Under the pieces are notes generated by a model. It searched no databases, was not told the DNA's origin, and was given only the letters and a program-made list of their open reading frames with translations. Shown in pieces: positions 1-5,632 of a DNA stretch of 17,116 bases; within the stretch, counting starts at the first letter, position 1, and every line of letters begins with the position of its first letter. The translations under genes and the position numbers were made by a program. The stretch covers positions 1 to 17,116 of the forward strand of contig JAGVFV010000135.1 of assembly GCA_020057445.1 (NCBI GenBank), written 5' to 3'. Origin of the DNA: an archaeon (GTDB taxonomy: Archaea; Nanobdellota; Nanobdellia; Woesearchaeales; JAHJEM01).

Positions 1-152
1 TCATTTTTGAACCCTTGCCCATGGATGATCCAGAGCAGCGCCGCCCTGACATAACGCTTGCGAAGAAACTCCTGCATTGGGAGCCGAAGGTACCGCTGGA
101 AGACGGATTGCAAAAGACAATAGAGTATTTCAAGAAGAACGGGCTTGAGTAA
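1..152 (+). CDS. C-terminal end of an NAD-dependent SDR nucleotide-sugar epimerase/dehydratase, UDP-glucuronate decarboxylase-like (partial)
   Basis: An open frame enters from outside the window (first full codon at 3) and ends with TAA at 150-152, giving the last 49 residues. They contain LPMDDPEQRRPDITLAKKLL followed by W-E-P-K-V and a helix ending in TIEYF. This is the conserved C-terminal block of extended SDR enzymes acting on nucleotide sugars: UDP-glucuronate decarboxylase (UXS) and its relatives dTDP-glucose 4,6-dehydratase and UDP-glucose 4-epimerase. The D-D-P-x-x-R-x-P-D-I pattern fits UXS best, but the catalytic YxxxK and Rossmann motifs lie outside the window, so substrate cannot be fixed. 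A nucleotide-sugar enzyme fits the glycan genes further along. The next gene starts 54 bases downstream from its own promoter. Confidence 0.85.
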   Translation, partial: IFEPLPMDDPEQRRPDITLAKKLLHWEPKVPLEDGLQKTIEYFKKNGLE

Positions 153-175
153 AGTATTCTTCGCTACGACAAGCA

Positions 176-183
176 TTTATAAA
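176..183 (+). promoter_or_regulatory. TATA box for the 207-1262 gene cluster
   Basis: TTTATAAA, preceded by an A-rich stretch, is centred about 27 bases before the ATG at 207. This archaeal spacing puts transcription start at or next to the start codon, so the first mRNA is probably leaderless. No comparable box was seen before the two following genes, suggesting one transcript for all three. Confidence 0.7.
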
Positions 184-206
184 CCAAAGAATGTTCCTTA
201 TGGCTT

Positions 207-554
207 ATGGCGGATGACTATATGTTACGGCTTCACAAGATGATGGCACACGAGTTTGCCATGCAGAAATTTCCAATTTCTGGATCTTTATCTTTCGAAG
301 AGCGGGACGAAGGAATGAGCCAGACATATAATGGATATTTGAGAGAGGCAGGTTATCTGATGAGAACTGATGATGAGGAAATTGATCGTCAAGCGGGTCG
401 ACGTGCAGGAGATGTCGCACGGATTGCTACACACAATATGTTGAATTTTGAAGAGAGAGCCAAGCGTTTTCAGGAAGTTCTCGACGGGGTCTATGAGGAT
501 GAAGTAATACGTCTTGGTGGCCGTGTCTATTGGGAAAAAAGGAAAAGGTTGTGA
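207..554 (+). CDS. Hypothetical small protein, first of three tandem two-repeat paralogues
   Basis: A 115-residue soluble, charged and helical protein with no signal peptide or membrane segment; no family recognised. The ATG at 207 is chosen because the TATA box at 176-183 predicts transcription start there. Two copies of a short motif of pattern aromatic-x3-(M/L/V)-x3-G-aromatic can be made out: around Y41, L45, G49, Y50 and around Y96, V100, G104, W109. The chain ends in a basic tail (EKRKRL). The same motif, spacing and basic end recur more clearly in the next two genes, so this is the most diverged member of the group. An alanine-rich helix (A63, A67, A71, A74) precedes the second copy. 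Function is unknown; small size and triplication suggest an adaptor, DNA-associated or defence role, but that is speculation. Confidence 0.7.
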   Translation: MADDYMLRLHKMMAHEFAMQKFPISGSLSFEERDEGMSQTYNGYLREAGYLMRTDDEEIDRQAGRRAGDVARIATHNMLNFEERAKRFQEVLDGVYEDEVIRLGGRVYWEKRKRL

Positions 555-561
555 ATCAAGA

Positions 562-912
562 ATGACATTTTTCAATACCTTCGAATTGGAGCAGTTATTC
601 CATGCTAAAAAGGATGCGGATGGTCGCGCTGAAGATGAGGAAAGAAGATCCCGAGGATTAGGATTTGATGAATCCGAAGTCTTGAGGCGTGGCTGGATCG
701 AATATGACGTAGCCATGCGGGAAAGAGGGTTTGAGAAAGAATTTATCCGGCGGGGAAGAGAAGAGCATCCAGATGAGTATTTACGTGCACACAGGGCAGC
801 TGATCATGCGAGCCAGTTATTGCTACAAGGGCAAGATGCATCTGAAATATATGAAGAGAAGATGAACCGGCACGGGTTCTATCAGGATTACGTGAAGAGG
901 AAAATTATTTAG
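562..912 (+). CDS. Hypothetical small protein, second of three tandem two-repeat paralogues
   Basis: A 116-residue charged helical protein, starting 7 bases after the previous stop. The ATG at 562 is preferred over an in-frame upstream GTG at 514 inside the previous gene; GGTTGTGA at 547-554 is a plausible weak ribosome-binding site. Two clear motif copies are visible: Y48-x3-M52-x3-G56-F57-x3-F61-I-R-R and Y97-x3-M101-x3-G105-F106-x3-Y110-V-K-R-K, 49 residues apart. Each is preceded by an Ala-rich helical stretch (A15, A19, A23; A76, A79, A80, A83). It is strongly similar to the downstream protein in motif spacing and basic C-terminus. No known domain was recognised. It is co-directional with and closely packed against its neighbours, so an operon is likely. 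Confidence 0.75.
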   Translation: MTFFNTFELEQLFHAKKDADGRAEDEERRSRGLGFDESEVLRRGWIEYDVAMRERGFEKEFIRRGREEHPDEYLRAHRAADHASQLLLQGQDASEIYEEKMNRHGFYQDYVKRKII

Positions 913-920
913 GAAGGGGA

Positions 921-1262
921 ATGACTCTGGATGATGAGATGGAATCGCTTTGGATCGCAGAGTCCGAGGCAAAACAAGACGCTAAGGCGGCAAAACTGAA
1001 GGCGCGAGAAGATGGTCTTCATCTTGGTGCCGTAGTTGGTGCGGGGAAATATGCGTTCGCCGCGTCAATGCGTCGCCAAGGATTCAACAGAGTCTTTGTC
1101 AAACAGGGAGCTGAAGGGTGGGATGATTACGATAATGCTGTGAATGATGCAGAGCAAGAATCGCGGAATGCTGATCCTGATGAGGATCCTTCTGTTGTGT
1201 ATGATGCAGTGATGGTCCGCCGTGGTTTTTTACCGGTTTGGAAAAGAAAATCGTATTCTTAG
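921..1262 (+). CDS. Hypothetical small protein, third of three tandem two-repeat paralogues
   Basis: A 113-residue acidic protein with a basic C-terminus (W-K-R-K-S-Y-S), starting 8 bases after the preceding stop. GGAAGGGG at 912-919 is purine-rich but lies almost against the ATG. Motif copies are F46-x3-M50-x3-G54-F55-x3-F59-V-K and Y94-x3-M98-x3-G102-F103-x3-W107-K-R-K, again about 48 residues apart, as in the upstream paralogue. Ala-rich helices precede each copy (A13, A17, A21, A23, A24; A73, A77). No family recognised. The reading frame ends cleanly at TAG; just downstream, in another frame, is a short Lys/Arg-rich open stretch ending at about 1316, which could be a shifted remnant of a longer tail. 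Confidence 0.75.
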   Translation: MTLDDEMESLWIAESEAKQDAKAAKLKAREDGLHLGAVVGAGKYAFAASMRRQGFNRVFVKQGAEGWDDYDNAVNDAEQESRNADPDEDPSVVYDAVMVRRGFLPVWKRKSYS

Positions 1263-1357
1263 CTAAGCGGGGCGGCAAAGAAGCTCCTGCGAAAAGGTCT
1301 CGCGTGAAGAGGCGCTGAAGACTATTCTGTATTTTCAGAAAGAGAGCAGTACTCCTT

Positions 1358-1377
1358 GATGACTTTATCAAGTCATC
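1358..1377. repeat. Small hairpin across the stop codon of the convergent gene
   Basis: GATGACTT (1358-1365), TATC loop, AAGTCATC (1370-1377): a perfect 8-bp stem with a 4-base loop. It overlaps the stop codon (1373-1375) of the minus-strand gene and lies in the convergent gap after the plus-strand cluster. It has no T-run, so it is not a classical intrinsic terminator. It could be an mRNA 3'-end structure. Confidence 0.4.
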
Positions 1378-2362
1378 TTCTGTTGTTGTGGATTGCCCAG
1401 ATGGTGTATTGTGCCTCGCGGAGCATGCTCTTCTCGCGTTCAATGATGACTGAAGGCGCGTCGATGGAGGCGAACCATGTCAATCTCTTCTGCAGTGTCG
1501 GTAGTCTTTCTTGCAGTCTTTGGATAGTTTCCTCGATCGCTTGTTCCGGTGTCGTGTAGTTCCAGACTGGCAGGATACGGTTGAGGGCGATGCGTCTTGC
1601 TGTCGGGGTCTGTCGCAGCGTATGTTCCCTCTCAGCCCGTTCATATGAGTTTTGCTTGGTGGCCTCATGGCAAAGGAGGTAATCCTCTTCGTGGGAAGTC
1701 ATCTTGTCAAGGCGGATGCGGGGGAAAACCTGACTTTTCTTTCCAGAGATCCATACTACGAATTGGATGGCTTCCCTGTATTGTTCTGCGATAGGCATTT
1801 CCTCACGCGCATTTGCCACATACCTTGGATTGGATGAGTTGGGATCGAAGAGCAGTTCTGGTTTTTTTCTGAATTGCTGGAAGCTCTGATTCTCGCATTG
1901 TATTGTCAGGGAAGGATATTCTTCATGCATGAAATCATATATGGTTTTTCGAAAGGCTGTTCTTGCGTGTTCTTTCGGATAATGGTGATAGAAGAGGGAA
2001 AGGAGGTGTTGATGGTCGATGCGGACCTCCACATCTAATCCGTCGAGGAGGACGAAGGTATACTGGTCAAAGTGGTGGATGACAAAGTCGTTGGGGATGA
2101 CTGCATAGGACTGCTGTTTTGCTTGGAGATTTGCTTCTGAGGAAAGGGCAAATTGTATTCCATACGTGAGATATTCGCAGAGGTTTGCGGCATGCTTTGC
2201 TGTCGGTGAAGCATAGATTCCTTCTTCCCGAAGCGCTCTTGAGACGCGTGTCGCAAGGTCTTCATATGCCTGCTCTGTCTTGACGTATTTCCATGCGTTC
2301 TGCGTGCCGATGTCCCACGTTCCTTTGAGCTCACGCACCCGTTCGAGGATGAACATGTCCAT
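1373..2362 (-). CDS. Hypothetical protein, 329 residues
   Basis: No family recognised. The start is M1 at 2362, because TTTATAAA at 2385-2392 is centred about 26 bases upstream and predicts a leaderless transcript beginning at that ATG; an internal M3 is the alternative. No signal peptide or membrane segment is seen. The N-terminal third is helical and rich in Ala/Glu/Arg. The middle (about 90-135) looks alternating beta/alpha with many His and Tyr (VIHHFDQYTFVLLDGLDVEV, then DHQHLLSLFYHHY). The C-terminal part (about 265-320) is Gln/Glu-rich and likely coiled coil. The length, lack of repeats and stand-alone promoter suggest a lineage-specific cytoplasmic protein. The 57-base gap to the next gene holds only its promoter. 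It could be a diverged nucleotidyltransferase-like protein, but no catalytic motif is convincing. Confidence 0.7.
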   Translation of the reverse strand: MDMFILERVRELKGTWDIGTQNAWKYVKTEQAYEDLATRVSRALREEGIYASPTAKHAANLCEYLTYGIQFALSSEANLQAKQQSYAVIPNDFVIHHFDQYTFVLLDGLDVEVRIDHQHLLSLFYHHYPKEHARTAFRKTIYDFMHEEYPSLTIQCENQSFQQFRKKPELLFDPNSSNPRYVANAREEMPIAEQYREAIQFVVWISGKKSQVFPRIRLDKMTSHEEDYLLCHEATKQNSYERAEREHTLRQTPTARRIALNRILPVWNYTTPEQAIEETIQRLQERLPTLQKRLTWFASIDAPSVIIEREKSMLREAQYTIWAIHNNRR

Positions 2363-2384
2363 GCAGATGAAGAATGGGGTGTTT

Positions 2385-2392
2385 TTTATAAA
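2385..2392 (-). promoter_or_regulatory. TATA box for the 1373-2362 gene
   Basis: TTTATAAA on the minus strand, centred 26-27 bases before the ATG at 2362; predicts a leaderless mRNA and fixes the start codon. Confidence 0.7.
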
Positions 2393-2419
2393 CCTTGTCG
2401 GGAATGTTGTTCAAGAATG

Positions 2420-2755
2420 TCATTGACGCCAAATTCTTTCGCATCTGTCCTCTATGCAGGAGATGTTGAAATCCCGCTGTGGAGATGCGCACATCTCGCA
2501 TTGGTATCTTGCGAAAGTCGGGAAGGGGCAGAATGTCTTCCATTTGGCATTCACTGCATCACCACAGTCGCATGGTTGGCATGTTGTCTTCTTGAGTGTG
2601 CAGTCTGCATCAATCTTGCATTGTTTGTCAGGAGTTCCTGCGAAGAGAGCATTGGCCGGTCCATTGAGTCCGCCAATGATGAATAATGAGACAAGATAGT
2701 ACGTGATGATGAGTCCGCCGACGACGGAAAATGGAATTGTTATTATCTTCTTCAT
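2420..2755 (-). CDS. Small membrane-anchored, extracellular Cys-rich protein
   Basis: 111 residues. M-K-K-I followed by one hydrophobic segment (about 5-29, IPFSVVGGLIITYYLVSLFI) looks like a signal anchor or uncleaved signal peptide, placing the rest outside the cell. That part holds ten cysteines in patterns such as C-K-I-D-A-D-C, C-Q-P-C-D-C, C-E-M-C and C-I-E-D-R-C, an even number consistent with disulfides or metal binding. C-x-x-D-x-D-C motifs occur in small secreted Cys-rich proteins of other prokaryotes, but no named family is certain. Its ATG overlaps the stop of the deacetylase gene by four bases (2752-2755), so the two are probably translationally coupled. This suggests a common cell-surface role, perhaps as a partner of the deacetylase. 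Confidence 0.75.
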   Translation of the reverse strand: MKKIITIPFSVVGGLIITYYLVSLFIIGGLNGPANALFAGTPDKQCKIDADCTLKKTTCQPCDCGDAVNAKWKTFCPFPTFARYQCEMCASPQRDFNISCIEDRCERIWRQ

Positions 2756-3591
2756 TTCTTCACCATAGGGGTTTGTTCTGCATAATTCTCTAGAATGTCA
2801 TTGATCTCGAACTTCTTGCATGACTTGTCTTTTCCAATATAGTCGTAGAGCCAGAGTATCCATTCCCTCTGCCGCGGGAAGTTCTTGTCGAGGTGGTGGG
2901 GGTGGATGTCGAAGACGACGAGCCTTTTCTTCTTCTTTGCTTCTTTTAGCATCTTTTCAGTATATTTCTTTGCCTCTTCGAGGGTGAAGTTGTTGTAGAA
3001 CGGAGAGAAGAGGTAGGTGTCCATGATATGGAGGGGGATCTCGAGCATGTGGAGTGTCTTTTTTGGCTGTTCGAGATGACGGACAAAGAGTGAGCTGTCG
3101 TAGATGTATAGGTCGGTGAGTTCAAAGAAGCTTTTCTTGCTGATGCGAAGGTAATGCATGCGTATCCCCTCGGGATGCGTGCCTATGATCTTGTGGAAGA
3201 GTTCGTATTCCCTGCGGATCTCTTTTTCCCCGGTGTGGTGCTGTCCGTGGAGCCCAAGGTCGAATCCTTCATCTTTGAGCTTGTGTGCGACCGGTTTTAT
3301 CTCCTCGTTCGTGTAGCTCAGGCTCGAGCCTCTGTTGACTGCGAAGAACCAGGTGCTCCTGATCCCGTGCTTTTTTTCCAGTATTATCCATTCGTCGAAA
3401 TGGTCCCACGTGTTCGGTCGAAATAGCGACCATTTCAGCTTGCACAAGCTCCAGATGCTCCGTCTGCCTTTGAGCACTTCGATCGCAGAGACACCAAGGA
3501 GCCGGAAGAGGAAGATGTCGCGGAAATAGTGCTCTCTCATACGGATGTGGTCGATGTCGTGCGTGATCCAGACTCCGTATTGCTTGGTCAT
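2752..3591 (-). CDS. Polysaccharide deacetylase-superfamily (NodB-like) protein
   Basis: 279 residues. T10-H-D12-I-D14-H at the N-terminus matches the Asp-Asp catalytic/metal motif of carbohydrate esterase 4 proteins. GLHGQHH (113-119) supplies the metal-binding His motif (H-x3-H). I-R144-M-H146-Y fits the Arg motif, and F-D228-I-H230-P-H-H is the C-terminal His motif. The family uses a divalent metal to remove N-acetyl groups from sugars. There is no signal peptide, so cytoplasmic action on a lipid-linked or nucleotide sugar is as possible as surface trimming. The HD-x-D form of the first motif belongs to a diverged branch often found in sugar-biosynthesis loci. It is first in a two-gene operon with the Cys-rich protein, and its own TATA box indicates a leaderless start. 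The substrate is not determinable. Confidence 0.82.
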   Translation of the reverse strand: MTKQYGVWITHDIDHIRMREHYFRDIFLFRLLGVSAIEVLKGRRSIWSLCKLKWSLFRPNTWDHFDEWIILEKKHGIRSTWFFAVNRGSSLSYTNEEIKPVAHKLKDEGFDLGLHGQHHTGEKEIRREYELFHKIIGTHPEGIRMHYLRISKKSFFELTDLYIYDSSLFVRHLEQPKKTLHMLEIPLHIMDTYLFSPFYNNFTLEEAKKYTEKMLKEAKKKKRLVVFDIHPHHLDKNFPRQREWILWLYDYIGKDKSCKKFEINDILENYAEQTPMVKK

Positions 3592-3614
3592 TGTTCGAGA
3601 TTAATTGAACCGCA

Positions 3615-3622
3615 TTAATAAA
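3615..3622 (-). promoter_or_regulatory. TATA box for the deacetylase operon
   Basis: TTTATTAA (minus strand) centred about 27 bases before the ATG at 3591. The same TTTATTAATGC core appears before the glycosyltransferase at 12070. Confidence 0.65.
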
Positions 3623-3652
3623 TATGATGAGTCTCTCGGCACATTAGATTAT

Positions 3653-3666
3653 TTTCAATATTGAAA
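3653..3666. repeat. 14-bp perfect palindrome, possible operator
   Basis: TTTCAATATTGAAA reads the same on both strands. It lies about 30 bases upstream of the deacetylase TATA box, within the long divergent intergenic region, where a dimeric regulator could bind. No regulator is assigned. Confidence 0.45.
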
Positions 3667-3694
3667 TTATAAACACAATTTTTTCTGTACGTAA

Positions 3695-3804
3695 CATATT
3701 TCTTACATAATTCGAAATATGGCGGCAGATATTATTTTATTTTTCTTTGCCGCCATATTCGGAGAATCTTACAATTTGATGATTGATGATTAAGATTCTC
3801 CGAA
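3695..3804 (+). repeat. Hairpin cluster, paired-hairpin element copy A
   Basis: Three inverted repeats follow each other. The first has CATATTTC/GAAATATG arms (3695-3702, 3714-3721). The second has AATATGGCGGCA/TGCCGCCATATT arms (3716-3727, 3748-3759). The third has TTCGGAGAATCTTA/TAAGATTCTCCGAA arms (3758-3771, 3791-3804). The first and second overlap by six bases and cannot form together. The third contains AATCTTACAATTTG (3766-3779), found identically in element B at 6692-6705. The right arm of the third ends four bases before the TATA box at 3808 and covers the expected BRE, so it may also act as an operator for the downstream XRE regulator. It could be a mobile palindromic repeat, a structured RNA or a regulatory site. 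Confidence 0.7.
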
Positions 3805-3807
3805 AGA

Positions 3808-3815
3808 TTTATATA
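3808..3815 (+). promoter_or_regulatory. TATA box for the membrane protein / XRE operon
   Basis: TTTATATA predicts transcription start near 3838, leaving a leader of about 47 bases before the ATG at 3886. That ATG has a near-perfect ribosome-binding site, GGAGTTGAT at 3872-3880. This is one of the few units in the window with a real 5' leader. Confidence 0.65.
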
Positions 3816-3841
3816 TTTGATGTAATATATTTCATACATTC

Positions 3842-3889
3842 ATGGTCGGTGAGCCCTGGAAAAGGCACGACGGAGTTGATGCACAATGA
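3842..3889 (+). CDS. Possible 15-codon leader peptide overlapping the next start
   Basis: ATG at 3842 lies within a few bases of the predicted transcription start (about 3838) and opens a 15-residue frame (MVGEPWKRHDGVDAQ). Its TGA (3887-3889) overlaps the next ATG (3886-3888) in an ATGA arrangement. The position suits leaderless initiation followed by coupled re-initiation. It may be fortuitous, because the downstream gene has its own strong ribosome-binding site. Confidence 0.35.
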   Translation: MVGEPWKRHDGVDAQ

Positions 3890-4314
3890 TCGGAAAGCCG
3901 GAATGGTTCAAAAGGAGGAAATACGGAGGCTGGGGCATCATGCCAAAGACATGGCAGGGGTGGGTCTATCTTGCGATCATCATCATCCCTTTTGCCATCT
4001 TCAATGCCCTTCCGTATTGGAGTGTCAAGACGAGGATCATCGTGACAGGAGCCTGGGCTCTTTTTCTCATCATCGACGTGGTCCATATCATGGTAAAGAT
4101 GCCGCGGGATGAGCGTGACCGCCTGCATGAGGCGATCGCAGAGCGTAACGCCCTCTGGACGATTATCCTTGTGCTTGTCATCGGGATTGGGTACCAGATG
4201 GCTCGTTCGGCCGTGACAAAGACAGTGCAAGTGGATTATTTCATAATCGCGGCTGTCTTTGCAGGGCTCATCGTGAAGGGCATCTCGAATATCTATCTTG
4301 ATAAGAGGAACTGA
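3886..4314 (+). CDS. Four-TM integral membrane protein paired with an XRE regulator
   Basis: 142 residues, starting at an ATG with strong Shine-Dalgarno GGAGTTGAT five bases upstream. A basic N-terminus (K-R-R-K around 9-12) precedes four hydrophobic segments at about 25-46, 50-71, 90-107 and 117-136. A charged loop between the second and third (P-R-D-E-R-D-R-L-H-E-A) is probably cytoplasmic. No enzymatic motif is seen. The stop TGA overlaps the ATG of the XRE gene (TGATG, sharing base 4314), so the two are coupled. Small multi-TM proteins next to short XRE-family regulators are a recurring arrangement in archaea and bacteria (DUF2178-like and similar families), in which the membrane protein may sense a signal or antagonise the repressor. 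The exact family is not certain. Confidence 0.75.
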   Translation: MIGKPEWFKRRKYGGWGIMPKTWQGWVYLAIIIIPFAIFNALPYWSVKTRIIVTGAWALFLIIDVVHIMVKMPRDERDRLHEAIAERNALWTIILVLVIGIGYQMARSAVTKTVQVDYFIIAAVFAGLIVKGISNIYLDKRN

Positions 4315-4511
4315 TGAAAACAAAGATCTATCTCTACAGGAAGAGGCTCAACATGACCCAGGAGGAGCTCGCAGGCATTGTCGGTGTCACGAGGCAGACC
4401 ATCCTTGCGCTAGAACAAGGGAGATACAATCCATCATTGGAGCTCGCATTCAGGATAACGAGGGCGCTCAAGGCGAAGAGGATCGAGGAGGTTTTTATCC
4501 TCACTTCTTGA
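4314..4511 (+). CDS. Short XRE/Cro-type HTH transcriptional regulator
   Basis: 65 residues consisting almost wholly of an HTH_3 domain: L-Y-R-K-R-L-N-M-T-Q-E-E-L-A, then V-G-V-T-R-Q-T-I-L-A-L-E-Q-G-R-Y-N-P-S (recognition helix and the conserved E-x-G-x-x-x-P-S turn), then L-A-F-R-I-T-R-A-L. It matches the YozG-like group of minimal Cro/CI regulators. It is translationally coupled to the membrane protein upstream, and autoregulation of that operon through the inverted repeat at 3758-3804 is an attractive inference. Its last 11 bases overlap the 3' end of the convergent aminotransferase gene (4501-5601), so read-through of either transcript would produce antisense RNA to the other. Confidence 0.92.
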   Translation: MKTKIYLYRKRLNMTQEELAGIVGVTRQTILALEQGRYNPSLELAFRITRALKAKRIEEVFILTS

Positions 4512-5601
4512 AGAATTCCTTTATCGCACTGATGATGTATTCCTGTTGCTCTTCTGTGAGTTCTGGATAGAGCGGGATGCTCAGGATCTCTTCTGCAAGT
4601 TTCTCGGCGACAGGGAAATCCCCTTCCTTATGGCCAAGATAGGCGTATGCCTGGAGGAGATGGAGTGGTATCGGGTAGTGGATGCCTGTCTCGATCCCTT
4701 TTTCCTTGAGGAATTCCTTGAGGGCGTCCCTTTGTGGTGTCCTGATGACGTACATGTAGTACACGTGGTAGATGTCTGGTATGGTGGGCGGCGTGATGAC
4801 GTTGTCTTTGAGGGCTTCGTCGTATCGTTTTGCGATCTTTCGTCGCTGTTCTGTCCATTCGTGGAGGTGTCGCAGCTTGACTTCAAGTATTGCCGCCTGC
4901 AATGTGTCCATGCGATAGTTGAACCCTTCAAATTCGTGGTTGTATTTGGCGATTCTTCCGTGGTTCCTGAGCATCTCCAGCTTTTTCGCATGGCTGTCGA
5001 GGTTGCAGACGACCGCTCCTGCGTCTCCAAATGCCCCGAGGTTCTTTGCCGGGAAGAAGGAATACGTGGCGATGCCGGAGATGACGCCGCTTTTTTTCCC
5101 TTTCCACTCGGCAAGGTGGGCGTGTGCAGCGTCCTCGATGAGGTGAAGCCGGTGCGCTTTTGCGATCTTCTCGATTGTTTCCATGTCGACCATGCGTCCG
5201 TACATGTGTACAGGGATGATGGCTTTTGTCTTTGGGGTGATCGCTTTCTTGATGAGGTCGAGGTCGATGTTGTACGTCTCTTCAGAGCAGTCGACAAAGA
5301 CCACCTTTGCGCCGACGTTCGTGACGCTTTCCGTCGTGCCGATGAAGGTGTTTGCAGGGCAGATGACCTCGTCGCCCTTCCCTATGTCGAGCACGCGAAG
5401 CGCAAGCTCTACGGCGACTGTGCCGTTTGCGCAGGTGACGCAGTGGTTCATGTCTGACGCCTTTGCGAATTCCTCTTCGAATGTCTTGAGGCGTTCTCCC
5501 ATGATGAAGGAGGAGTTTTCGATGACTGTGGCTATCGCTTCGTCTATCTCTGTCTTGATGGATTCGTAGTTCGCCTTGAGGTCGACGAGCGGGATGTGCA
5601 T
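4501..5601 (-). CDS. DegT/DnrJ/EryC1/StrS-family PLP-dependent sugar aminotransferase, WbpE/WlbC-like
   Basis: 366 residues, the usual family length. The PLP-binding lysine is K186 in S-F-F-P-A-K-N-L-G-A-F-G-D-A-G; D157 in E-D-A-A-H pairs with the pyridine nitrogen. G-E-R-L near 35-38 and R-N-H-G near 217 are family hallmarks, and Y-P-x-P-L-H-L near the C-terminus closes the active site. The family transfers an amino group, usually from glutamate, to a keto-sugar nucleotide. With a WlbA-type 3-dehydrogenase and an N-acetyltransferase nearby, the likely reaction is formation of the 3-amino group of UDP-GlcNAc(3NH2)A. The sequence alone would also allow a QdtB/FdtB-type dTDP-3-keto sugar. It has its own leaderless promoter, and its TATA box overlaps the 3' end of the gene upstream. 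Confidence 0.9.
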   Translation of the reverse strand: MHIPLVDLKANYESIKTEIDEAIATVIENSSFIMGERLKTFEEEFAKASDMNHCVTCANGTVAVELALRVLDIGKGDEVICPANTFIGTTESVTNVGAKVVFVDCSEETYNIDLDLIKKAITPKTKAIIPVHMYGRMVDMETIEKIAKAHRLHLIEDAAHAHLAEWKGKKSGVISGIATYSFFPAKNLGAFGDAGAVVCNLDSHAKKLEMLRNHGRIAKYNHEFEGFNYRMDTLQAAILEVKLRHLHEWTEQRRKIAKRYDEALKDNVITPPTIPDIYHVYYMYVIRTPQRDALKEFLKEKGIETGIHYPIPLHLLQAYAYLGHKEGDFPVAEKLAEEILSIPLYPELTEEQQEYIISAIKEFFKK

Positions 5602-5624
5602 GAGAGGACAAAAGAAGGGGGGTA

Positions 5625-5632
5625 TTTTAAAT
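5625..5632 (-). promoter_or_regulatory. TATA box for the aminotransferase
   Basis: ATTTAAAA on the minus strand, centred about 27 bases before the ATG at 5601. It coincides with the last codons and TAA (5627-5629) of the upstream gene, so promoter and coding end share bases. Confidence 0.65.

Noticed and set aside
4546..5457. Long open frame (303 codons) on the plus strand
   Set aside because: It is the opposite strand of the clear DegT aminotransferase gene; its composition (Cys, Phe, Val, Asp-rich) is that of a codon shadow, and it has no promoter.
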